DNA of 64,000 nt, from NCBI RefSeq assembly GCF_028858725.1, contig NC_084776.1, positions 372,001-436,000 of the forward strand. The letters are read 5' to 3'. Made by a program: the position numbers and the translations under genes. Under the pieces are notes generated by a model that was given only the letters and a program-made list of their open reading frames with translations, made no database searches and was not told where the DNA came from. The stretch is from Colius striatus. Lineage: Eukaryota > Chordata > Aves > Coliiformes > Coliidae. Shown here piece after piece: positions 47,825 to 60,692 of the stretch (within the stretch, counting starts at the first letter, position 1; every line of letters begins with the position of its first letter).

Positions 47825-48860
47825 GCCAGGACGAGTTGGTGCGTGGCTGCCAGCCGCAGCCTCGGCTCCCAAGGAGCGGACGGCTCTGGGAGAGGAGGCG
47901 CCTGACCCGACACTGCTGCTGACACAGGACCTGCTGTCCTGCCCTGCCCTCTTCTGTGCTGGCTCCTCCTGCACTAATGATGCAGTTGTAACGAGGTGGG
48001 GTCCTGCTGCCTAGTTCTTCCTCCGTTAATCAGCGTTAATCCTCCGTCCCCTTCGCAGAAGGAGATTTGACGAAGAAGAGAACAGTTTTAATGATAACTA
48101 ATGTTTTAACAAGTTGATGTGCTTTTACCTTCTGCCATCTCTCGCTTTTAGTAGGAGGGAAATGGAGCAGCCTCCTGGGCTCCCTGTGCCCCTCCAGGTT
48201 CAGCTGCCTGGCTGGGGTCTGTGGGGGCACTGGCTGGGCTGCGAGAACAGCCTCGCTGGGACAGGACACGGCCCCGCAGCTGCGAGCTGCCTCAGCTGCT
48301 GCCTCTGCACAAGTATTAGACCCAAAGCTACACGGGGCTGAGCTGGATGAAGTCTCTGTGCTGTGACTGGCACCAGCAAGTCATTTGCTGCCCAGGTGAG
48401 GTGGCTGGTGGCTCAGAGCCTCTTGGTTCTGGGGTTTCCCAGTGGGTCAAGGAGTTCTATGGGGCAGGTGTGGGAGCCCTGAGGTACTGCAAGAGGCTCA
48501 TCCTGGCTTGAGGCAGCAGGACCTGGAGCTGCATGTAGACTGTGCTCAGAGCCCTGCTTGCTGCTGGCACCAGAGTCCACCTTCAGCCCAATGGGTCTCC
48601 TGAGGGAGAGAGTCCCAGCTGCAATTTCCTGGCTGTTTTCTGAGGCTGGTGTGCGGCATGAGCCCCTGCAGGGAGGTGCGGGGCCTGAGGAGGACGGGCG
48701 GTGGGCTCAGCCCCTCTCTGCCTCTCACATTCCAGGGTGCTGTGGTGGGTGTCCTGGGCTGCTCCCACACTGTGCTGGACAGTCCTTCCGTGCTAGTTCT
48801 GTTGTTCTTTGTTGTAAACTCTCGTTCCTGATGATTAATAAAACGTTGAAGAGTTCTGTG
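47825..48860 (+). other. PCYT2: PCYT2 3' UTR with poly(A) signal
   Basis: Non-coding sequence from the PCYT2 stop to a canonical AATAAA at 48837-48842. It is preceded by a T-rich stretch and followed by a GT-rich one, which fits a single-site 3' UTR of about 1.0 kb. Confidence 0.75.
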
Positions 48861-51352
48861 CTGGTCTCTCGGGGGCTTGAGCCCGGGTAGCAGGAAGGGG
48901 ACAGGCCCCTGACTGGAGACTGTCTTGAGGTAGCTCTGATGGGAGCTGGGGACAGGCTGCTGTGGCACGTTGGGTTTGTTCTAGCACAGGGAGTGGGGAT
49001 CACGCTGTCCAGAAGCTGTTTGTTTTCACTGTGGGAAAAGGGTTTTGCTGCATTCACTAGGAAATTGAATTAGACCCCGAGGGTCTGAGATGGGGCTGAG
49101 CCCTGTCCTTTCCAGCTGCAGTTGGAGTGTGACAGCAGCACGAGTCTGGGCCCAAAGCAGTGCCCCAGGCCAGGGTCCTGCCTGCTGTGGGGTGCAAGTG
49201 AGCAGCTGTCGGGCACTGGCACAGGGGACGTGTGTGCTGGGACCCCGTGGTGCTGGGGCAGAGCCGGTGCTCAGCTCCAGGCCGCGTTGCAGCCCAGGGA
49301 GACCCCGCTGGTTGGGTGCACATCGGCCGTGCTGCCGGGGCTGACAGAGCTGCTGCTCCTGAGCCCCAACACAGCAACTCCGAGCTGTCAGCCCCTGCCC
49401 TGGATCATCTGCAGAGCTGAGCTGAGTGTGGCCCCCTCCCACCCCAGAGAGACCACAGAGGAGTTTGTCATTAAAAACAAACAACTCATGCAGGTGACAC
49501 ATCCACCCCGGGCTCAGCATTTGCATGTAAACGAGCTGCCTCTGGGACACACACAGGCACCTTCGTTATTAAAAACATGTCAGAAGTGCTTTTTCCTGCT
49601 CTCTGTGCCCGGCCCCTGGCTGCTGGCGTGACTGATCCGTGTGCAACCGTCAACTTCACTCACTCAGCTGGAGCTGCTGTTCCCTGGGGCCTCCCAGAGC
49701 TGCTCCTGAGTTTACTCTGAGAACGGTTGTGTGTGACGTTCCTTTCTCCAAGTGCCTCTGGGCCCTTCTTCTGAGCTGCTGTTTACTGACAACTTCTGAG
49801 TCCTGAGGGGTGAAAATTAGTGTGGAATTATGGGGGAAAAGGCAGTAATTTAAAGTTTATTACTTTCTTTTCTGCGTTTTTCCTTTAGGTTTGGAGGGTT
49901 TTATTGTTTATTTTCCCCCAAGCACAGCAGCTCACGACTCAGGTTCCTGTGCCCACCCCCAGGAAGAACCCCCCGTGCTGCAGCCTGCAGTGAGTGCTGA
50001 CAGCTCTGAGGGGAATCAACTCACTGAGCAGTTGTGGCAGGCACCTCAAAGCTTGTGAGAACAGCCATGCCCCTGCTGAGGGGAGCTCACAGCTTCATCC
50101 CCAGCCTCGTGGTGTGGGGCCCCCTGAGCAGGATGGGGAATGAGGCTCATCCCCAGAGCTCTGAAGGGAACGACAGTGCCAGGGGCCAGAGGCCACCACA
50201 GCCTGACCCCACAGGGTGCTGGTGCCACAGCGTGGGGAGAGCTGAGACGCTGCAGCCACTTCCCACACAGGGTAGCTCAGGGCAGGGGCTCAGCACCGGC
50301 ACTGCAGCAGCCCTGAGCTGTGGCACAGCCGTGGGCAGGAGGAGCTGCAGCCTGGCCACCCGTGGGACACTCCCCCTGCTGCCGTGGCTCCTGAGCTGCC
50401 TCTGGGGTTTTGGAGATGAGGCTGAGCTCAGGAGCAGCGGAGCCACCTGGCACCCGTGGGCTCCGTGGTACGGTGCTGACTCCTGTCATGCTGGGAGGTG
50501 CTGGGCCACGTCCCCTGTGTGCCCTCATCTTCCTGGGAAGACCCTGACACCAGCCTCCAGCTGGGCTCCTTTCACCAAGACCATGGTGGCTCCCGGGGTC
50601 AAGTGCCTTGTGCCAGGTGAGGCAGGGCCAGGGGCTGTGCCCCGGGCTGGGGGCTGCTCTAGGGAGGAGGCAGCTGCTGCCACCTCACTCTTGTCTCTGA
50701 GGGTACCTCAGTGTCACGCAGGAGCTGTGCCCCAGGGCCTCCTGCAGCTCAGGGGCTCAGCAGGGACAGGAAAGCTCTTCCTGCTGTTTGTTTCCCTTGG
50801 GTCTCTGAGCCCCTTCAGCCTACAAAAGTGGGGAGAGGGGAAACAGCCCCAGGGCCTGGGGGCAGGGGCTGTGAGGCCATAGCTATGCTGATGCTGTCAC
50901 AGGTCCCCAGGGCTCAGTGGCCAACTTGAGGCAGTCAGCAGGAGGCAGCTGGTGTTTCTTAGTTGTCCAACCAGGCCTCCTATCATGACACTCACAAGGG
51001 CAGGTGATGGGGGACTCCGGGGGTTCCAGCACAGCTACAGGCTGGGGACTGTGCTCAGCTCCAGCCCCTGCTGCTCATCGCACACTCCCAGCCAGGCTGT
51101 TGCTGACCTCTCCTCAGCAGTCTCTGAGGCTACAGTGCAACGTCCCACCCAGGGCACAGCACATCCCAGCTTTGCTCAGCCTGACCTGGGGCAGCCCCTA
51201 GCCTCAGGGGCTCTGTGGGGCTCAGGGAGCCAGGGAAGCTAGGGGGAGGAGGGGGTGCACTCAGCAGCCCCAAGCTCCCCCGACCTGGGTATGGTCCCCC
51301 CAGCAGCTCCCACCCCTGCACAGACACGCACGCTGGAGCCAGCCCAAGCACG
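48861..51352. other. Intergenic gap between convergent PCYT2 and NPB
   Basis: No conserved exon is recognised on either strand. An open plus-strand frame of 282 codons (50034-50882) has no recognisable domain and a composition like its surroundings. A T-rich and A-rich patch at 49800-49920 includes minus-strand AATAAA hexamers, which could serve as a distal end for minus-strand readthrough from NPB. Confidence 0.5.
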
Positions 51353-51358
51353 TTTATT
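51353..51358 (-). terminator. NPB: Poly(A) signal of NPB, possibly shared with ANAPC11
   Basis: AATAAA on the minus strand begins 25 bases beyond the NPB stop codon, which makes an unusually short 3' UTR. It is also the first canonical minus-strand hexamer downstream of the ANAPC11 stop. Confidence 0.75.
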
Positions 51359-51383
51359 GTCAGCACAGAGCCGGGGCGCCGGC

Positions 51384-51968
51384 TCAGGCAGTCGCGCACT
51401 CCAGCGGGTCCCAGGACATGGTCACGTCGGCCTTGCACTGGAGAGCGCCGGGGGCTCCCGGCAGCGCCCGGCAGCTCCGCGGCTCGGGGGCCACATCCGT
51501 CACACACAGCGCCTGCGGGGAGACCATCAACAGGGACCGGGGTCCCCAGGCCCGCGGCACGGCGGGTGCGGGGAGGGGCAGCCGGGGGGCCCGTTTGTGC
51601 CCCAGCAGCCGCCGGTCCCGCTGCGGCGCGGGGGTGAGGGGAGCGCCGGCACCGGGAGTCCCTTCCCGGCACCGACCGCGTGCCCGGCGCCTCGCAGCCC
51701 GCCGTGCCCCCCGCGCCCCGGTACTCACCGCGGCACGGAGCCGGGCGGGCGGCCGGGCGGAGCCGGGTGGCAGCGCCCCTGTGCCGGCTTCGGCGGTGCC
51801 GTCGGTGTCGGAGCGGCGGGTGTGGGGCGAGTGGCGGAGGCCGGAGAGCAGCCCCGAGGCTCTGCCCACCGAGTAGTGCCGGGGCCCGGCCGCCGGCTTG
51901 TACCAGGGCTCGGCGGGGCGACAGAGGCAGAGCAGCTGCAGCAGCCCGAGCCAGCGGGCAGCCCGCAT
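51384..51968 (-). CDS. NPB: NPB, preproneuropeptide B
   Basis: Secreted precursor of neuropeptide B, a ligand of the NPBWR1/NPBWR2 receptors in feeding, pain and endocrine control. Minus-strand exons: 51968-51729 (80 codons) and 51512-51384. They join to 122 residues (human 125). A short signal peptide (about residues 1-21, core [11 protein letters not shown]) precedes a 29-residue peptide, Trp22 to Thr50, that begins WYKPAAG and contains [13 protein letters not shown], then a dibasic RR at 51-52. The internal RR present in the human peptide after residue 23 is RH here, so the shorter cleavage product may not form. The C-terminal flank keeps the four-cysteine pattern of the family. NPB is preferred over NPW because of WYKPAAG and the ANAPC11-PCYT2 context. 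The intron (216 bases) is a multiple of three and open, so retained-intron RNA would read through as 194 residues. Confidence 0.95.
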   Translation of the reverse strand: MRAARWLGLLQLLCLCRPAEPWYKPAAGPRHYSVGRASGLLSGLRHSPHTRRSDTDGTAEAGTGALPPGSARPPARLRAAVSTGARGARRAARRRARGRCREGTPGAGAPLTPAPQRDRRLLGHKRAPRLPLPAPAVPRAWGPRSLLMVSPQALCVTDVAPEPRSCRALPGAPGALQCKADVTMSWDPLECATA

Positions 51969-52011
51969 GGTGCCGGCAGAACCGCAGCGCTCCGGAGCCG
52001 CCGCCGCCGCC

Positions 52012-52017
52012 TTTATA
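52012..52017 (-). promoter_or_regulatory. NPB: TATA box of NPB
   Basis: TATAAA on the minus strand lies 44 bases before the NPB ATG. Transcription would be expected to start about 30 bases on, leaving a 5' UTR of only some 15-20 bases. It is 112 bases downstream of the ANAPC11 stop. TATAAA is also a known weak poly(A) hexamer variant. Confidence 0.75.
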
Positions 52018-52128
52018 CCCGCGCCGGGCCCGCCCCGCCCGCGCCCCGCCCTCCCGGCCCGGCGCCGGCCCCCGCTCTGCGCCCGCCCATCCCCGGCCCC
52101 GCGGCCCCGCGCCCCGCCGTACCGGCCG

Positions 52129-52458
52129 TCACTCCTTGAACTTCCACTCCTGGCGGCACATGGGGCAGTGCTGCTGCACCTGCTGCGAGTTCAGCCACTT
52201 GAGGATGCAGTGCATGTGGAAGCAGTGCGAGCACTGGCCCCACACCAGCGGGCAGTCGTCGCCGGGCACTTTGCCTGCGGCGGGGACGGCGGCTCAGCCC
52301 CGGCGCGGCCCGGCCCCGCGGGTCGCGCCGCCGCGGCCGCCGCACTCACAGTCGGGGCAGCAGCCGTTGAAGGCCATCCGGCAGATGCCGCAGTTCTCGT
52401 CGTTCGCCACCCAGAGCCAGGAGGCGACGCCGTGCCAGCTCCGCACGCGCACCCGCAT
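52129..52458 (-). CDS. ANAPC11: ANAPC11, RING-H2 subunit of the anaphase-promoting complex
   Basis: Catalytic RING subunit that, with the cullin ANAPC2, recruits ubiquitin-loaded E2 in the APC/C, the cell-cycle ubiquitin ligase. Minus-strand exons: 52458-52350 and 52274-52129. They join in phase to 84 residues, identical in length to human. Nearly the whole protein is the RING-H2: [21 protein letters not shown], then [18 protein letters not shown] and [14 protein letters not shown] supply the zinc ligands. The single intron splits the Cys codon of the CPDC segment. N-terminal residues differ slightly from mammals ([10 protein letters not shown]). It is divergent from ALYREF with 84 bases between start codons, and NPB begins immediately downstream on the same strand. 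Confidence 0.97.
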
Positions 52459-52542
52459 CCCGGCGCCGCCGCCCCGCCTCTTCCGCTTCCGGCGGCGGCG
52501 CAGCGCGGCCGGAAGTGCGGGCCCCGGAGCGGAGCCGCCATC
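52459..52542. promoter_or_regulatory. Bidirectional promoter core of ANAPC11 and ALYREF
   Basis: All sequence between the two start codons is 84 bases. It is CpG-rich and TATA-less, with ETS cores on both strands: CTTCCGCTTCCGG near 52489 and CCGGAAGTG near 52509. Such ETS-rich cores are typical of divergent housekeeping promoters. Both 5' UTRs must be very short, start inside the other gene's first exon, or overlap. Confidence 0.8.
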
Positions 52543-56468
<3,926 letters not shown>

Positions 56469-56719
56469 AGCGGCGGCGGCGCAGGAGGAGCCGGTGTGGC
56501 CAGAGCAGCCGGGGCGCGGCTGCTGCGGCTCATCCCCAGCAGGGGCTTTGTTTTATTTTGGTTCTGGGATAGGTTTTAAACTCCTGTAAGGGTTTTTTTT
56601 AATTCTGAAGCAGACCTGTTTTGTACCGAGTTATTTTTGGGATAAATTTTACTGGTTGCCTGTTGGGCCGAGGTGGCTTTTTCACCTTTGCTGTAATAAA
56701 ATAGAACCGTGTGTAGAGC
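56469..56719 (+). other. ALYREF: ALYREF 3' UTR with poly(A) signal
   Basis: Short 3' UTR of about 250 bases: GC-rich at first, then T-rich, ending with AATAAA at 56695-56700. The ARHGDIA promoter begins about 130 bases further on. Confidence 0.85.
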
Positions 56720-56803
56720 TGTGCCCGCCCGCGCCGCTTTCCCCGCGCCGCTTTCCCCGCTCGCTTGCTGTGCCCGCCCGCGCCGCTTTCCCCGCGCCCT
56801 CCC
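56720..56803 (+). repeat. GC-rich tandem repeat between ALYREF and ARHGDIA
   Basis: Two copies of a roughly 48-base unit, TGTGCCCGCCCGCGCCGC followed by TTTCCCCGCGCC, lie directly after the ALYREF poly(A) signal. The first copy has an extra internal CGCTTTCCCCG duplication. Confidence 0.8.
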
Positions 56804-56965
56804 GATCGTCCGCCGCGCGCGCGTCCCGCGGGCCAATCAGCGCGCCGGGCCGCGGCCGGAAGTGAGGCGCACGGCGCCGCCGCGTATAACGGGAAGTGAC
56901 GGGCGTGTCCCGGAAGTGCGGGGGCGCGCGGGCGGCTGGGCGGATCCCGGTGTCGGCGGCGAGCG
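56804..56965 (+). promoter_or_regulatory. ARHGDIA: ARHGDIA promoter with ETS sites and a CCAAT box
   Basis: CpG-island sequence with a CCAAT box at 56833-56837, CCGGAAGTG at 56856-56864, GGGAAGTG near 56891 and CCGGAAGTG at 56910-56918. The three similar ETS-type sites within 65 bases suggest a TATA-less housekeeping promoter. The only gene in the correct position and strand is ARHGDIA, whose first coding exon (60673) begins with a splice acceptor, so a non-coding first exon must lie here. Confidence 0.65.
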
Positions 56966-56967
56966 GA

Positions 56968-57097
56968 GCGGGGCCGGTAGGGGGCGGCGGCAGCGGGCGG
57001 CTCGGGGCGCCCCCCGACGGGCGGGGGGAGGCGCGGGGCCGGCAGAGGGCGGCGGCAGCGGGCGGCTCGGGGCGCCCCGCGGCGGGTGGGGTGCGGG
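56968..57097 (+). repeat. 65-base tandem duplication in the ARHGDIA CpG island
   Basis: The unit starting GCGGGGCCGG at 56968 recurs at 57033 with period 65. It shares the long GGCGGCGGCAGCGGGCGGC tract and GGCGCCCC, with a few substitutions. It overlaps the presumed non-coding first exon or intron 1 start of ARHGDIA. Confidence 0.85.
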
Positions 57098-60000
57098 GGC
57101 TCGGGGCCCCGCGGCGGCCGGGCCGGGCTGGGTGGGCCCCGCACTGTCCCGTGAGGCGCGGCCGAGGCGCGGAGCGGGTCCCCGGGCGCCCTTGCGCGAC
57201 CTTCGGAGGGCCGGGGGCAGCCGGTGCCCCGGGCGGCGGCCGGGCTGTTGTCCCGAGGCTGCCGTTAGGGCGGGACCCGGCCGGGCCGCGCCGGGGCCGC
57301 CCCGAGCCCTCCCGCCGGGCCCCTCCCGCCCTGTGGGGCGCCCTGAGCCGCGCGCGCTGCCGTTTGCCCCGAACACGGCTCCATAAACGGTTTCTGGCTA
57401 CGAAAAGAGGAACTCGGAAGCAGCTTCCTCGGGGCCGGTTCCCTTCCGTGTTGGAGCAGCAAAAGAGCCGGTGTAGCCCCCGGTGCTGCGGGAGCGGGGG
57501 AGCCGGGGCACGTGCCTGGAGACCGGGCCGGGCTCGGCGGGAGGTGCCGGGTGTTGTCGCTCACAGCCAGCGGGAGGTGCCGATGGCTCCCCCGGCTCTG
57601 GGCGCTCCTTGCAGCGAGGCTGAAAGTCCGAACCTCCTTTTCTTTGGAGGAGCTCCCGGCCGTGCCGGGGAGCCGCGCTGCTGCCTCGAGGCTGCGGCTC
57701 TGCCCCGGAGCGCTCCGCTGCTCTGGTTGTCTGAATGTTGTCCCAGGTGGGCGGCGTGTACCGTAGCTGCTGAGCAGAGACAGCGTCACCGGGTGTCCCG
57801 CGGTGGGGACGGCAGCATGGCCGGGGGGTCCCACACAGACGGTGGGTGCAGACGGGCTCAGCCCGTTCCCTGTGTGACACCCCTGTGTGCCATGGGGTGG
57901 CACCGACAGAGCGGGATAACCTGAGCTTGGCAGCCTGTAGCTGTGCTCACACCTCTGTTTTTGCCCTGGGCAGGGAGAGATGTGACACCGAGTTGCAGCC
58001 CAGGGCTGCACCCCTCCGGAGCGCTGAGTCCCTGGCGGGCAGCGGGCTGTTTGCAGGGCCCTTGCCCCCTCTGTGTGTGCCAGTGCTGGGGATCAGGCAG
58101 GATGGCAGTTCTTGGGATGCTGCTGTGCAGCCTCTGCTGTGTGGCTGTTCCTGGCCTCTGAATTCCCAGGTGGCATTGAGGGCAGCACTCGGCACCCGGC
58201 ACTGTCAGCGTGTCCTTTGGTGCTCCCCCTGCCCCAGGAACCGCCCGTGCCCCGCTGGTTCCTGATGCAGCCCCTTGAGCTGCTGCTGTGCTGTGGCACA
58301 GCCCAGGCTGGCAGAGACAGCTCTGGCTCCCTGTCCCTGCAGCACAGCAGCACTCACAGCGAGCTGATCTGCCTGGAATGCAGCCCTGTAGCAGGGCTCA
58401 GGGACGGGCTGGGTGTGCTGTGTGGCTGCAGGGAAGGAGGAAGGGTGGGACGCAGGAGCTGGCAGCCATGGCCCAGCGCACGGCCGGCACCAATCGGCTC
58501 ATCTGCAGAGACTCTGGCTAACGCCGGGTCACTGCTGCCCTGAGAGCTTCATCCTGGGCTAGGAGGAAGTCACTGTGTACTGCTGTGTGCCTGGAAACAA
58601 AGAGGGGGATATTCCTGGCAGCCTTGTGTTCCCTGCTGCAGGCCCCTGTCCTGCGGAACAATGCTTAGGGAACCCTGGAGAGGCTGCGAGTGGGAGTTCC
58701 CAGGTGGGAAGGGACTCAGCCTCCTGCTGCCTTCTGCAGGCTTCTGTGATCCGCAAGGACCCAAGGAGAGCCCGGGGCTGTTGCCCCAGATGCCTCCCCA
58801 TGGCACAGGAGCCCACCTCCTGTGGTTTGCTGTCGGGCTGAGCGTGGGCCGAGCCCTTCCTCGCTGGCCATGGCTGAGTTCCCAGAGCAGAGGGGCTAGT
58901 GAGGCACCAGCTCTGGTGTTCTGTGACTCAGCTGAGTCTGACGAGCCAGAGGGCCACTGTGATGAAGTGCAGAGCAAGGCAAGTAAGTCTCCTGAGTGTC
59001 AAAAGAAGCTCAGAGGAATTTCCTTCCAAATGCCTCAGAGTGAAGCCTGGGGTTTGAGGTGTCAGAGCTGCCCGAGGCAGCTACCTGCAGATCAGCAGCA
59101 CTGCAGGAAGCTTTCCTTGAGGAGCTGAGCCCTCAAGGGCTGTGCTGCAGGTCCTCTCTCCTCTGCCTGCTGGTGTGTGGTTGCTGGCATCTCAGCACGG
59201 CACAGATGGGACGTGAGTGCAGTTCCTGGCACAGATGGGAGGTGTGAGGGCAGTTTGTGGCAGTCCTTTGGCTTCACTTGGTTTGTCAGGGTGGTGCCTG
59301 GTGTTTCACACCCTGGAAACGCTCTGGTTTACCCATCCTGAGCTGTAATAGATGCTTGAAGCCAAAAAAGCTGCTGTTTGGAGCAGTGGCCAAGGCACTG
59401 TGGCCCATGGTGAGGAACTGCAGTGGCCTGTGGGAGGCAACCCTGCTCTACAGCCCAGCCTCTCACCCTCATCCAGGGCAATGGAGACCCCCCTCTGGGG
59501 AGCACTGCAGCGGGGGCTTTGGCACAGATTCTCCTGACTGCTGCACCTGGAGAAGGAGTGAAAAGGTGTTTCTCCAGGGCTTCCTCAGAAGGCTGGAGCC
59601 TGGCCTGACCTGGGCGGAATAGTGCTTTATATTGGTCGGAAGAGCTGGTTTGTGTCTCTAGTGGGCTCCTGCTGCTCAGGAGATCCCATGAGGAGCAGGC
59701 TGGCTGCTGGTCAGTGGGGGTGTTCATGGTCGTGTCTTTAGCTCAGGATGACAGGACTGAGGCACAGGAGTGCAACCGAGGGGCTGGGCGTTGGGGTTTC
59801 GGTTGGGGTTCCTTTCTGTGCCCTCTGCAGCTGAGCTGTTGCCACATACCCCTGTGTGGGAGTGGTTACTCCAACGGAGCTGGCAGAGGCTGGGTGCTGG
59901 TGGTGTGTGGGAGCTAACTCTTGCATCTGGAGGGTGGTTCAGTGAGTGGCAGCTCTGTACTCAGGTGACACCGAACTCACACAGTTCGGAACTGATAGGG

Positions 60001-60672
60001 TGGGTTGGGACAGGATGCCTGACCCTGGAAATCAGCTGCTGTTTGAGCTGCTGGAAATCAGCACTGAGAATGCTGAGGCTGTTCCCGTGCAGTCAGTGAG
60101 CTCCAGACCCAGCCCTGCTGCTGCCCCTTCACCCTGCAGCGTTGCCCCTTCGCTGCAGGTGCGGGGCTGCCTTTGGCCAGCGCTGGCTGCCTGGCGACTG
60201 GCTGATGGCCCCTGTGGCCTGTTTGCAGGAGCTGGCCAGGCCATTTGTTGGAAGTTTTGTCTCTGCTCAGTCTGGAAATGGGAAGCTGACACACACCCGT
60301 GGACACTGGTGCTGCAGGAAGGGGCTCGGTGGGTTGGGGCTGTGCCTGTGGCACTGTCAGATCATCTGCCACGTGCAGCTCTGCTAGACTCCTACCTTCA
60401 AAGAGGCCCAGCCACGGAGTTTGGAGTCTACCGAAGTCAGTGACTCGGGACTTCAGTTCTCTAAAGCTCTCACTGAAAATCTGTCACTTTCATTTCCTGA
60501 AAGCTGCAGATGCCTGAGGGGGAAGGTCCAGGAGCAAGAGAAGGGCCTGTAGTGCTTTGGGGGCTGGATCTGGGGTTTGCTTGTGCAAAACCTGGATTTG
60601 GCTGCGCTGCTGGGAAAGAGCCCACGCTGGTGGAGTGGGTGGATGCAGTTACACTTCTCCTTCCCATTTCAG
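57098..60672 (+). other. Presumed ARHGDIA intron 1
   Basis: The CpG island fades by about 57700, and after that no conserved exon is seen up to the acceptor at 60671-60672. Open frames in this stretch have no recognisable domains. An ARE-like palindrome lies at 58924-58938. Confidence 0.6.
58924..58938. promoter_or_regulatory. ARE / AP-1 palindrome in presumed ARHGDIA intron 1
   Basis: GTGACTCAGC (from 58923) fits the antioxidant-response core RTGACnnnGC. It overlaps the 14-base perfect palindrome GACTCAGCTGAGTC at 58925-58938, two inverted AP-1-like half sites. Function is inferred from the motif alone. Confidence 0.45.
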
Positions 60673-60692
60673 TGTAAGTTGCCTGTGTGAGG

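Noticed and set aside
50034-50882. Plus-strand 282-codon frame between PCYT2 and NPB
   Set aside because: No recognisable domain, no splice context and Gly/Ser/Ala-rich composition. No gene is known at this place in other vertebrates.
51384-51968. Neuropeptide W instead of neuropeptide B
   Set aside because: The mature peptide starts WYKPAAG with [13 protein letters not shown], matching NPB; NPW starts [23 protein letters not shown]. Synteny also supports NPB.
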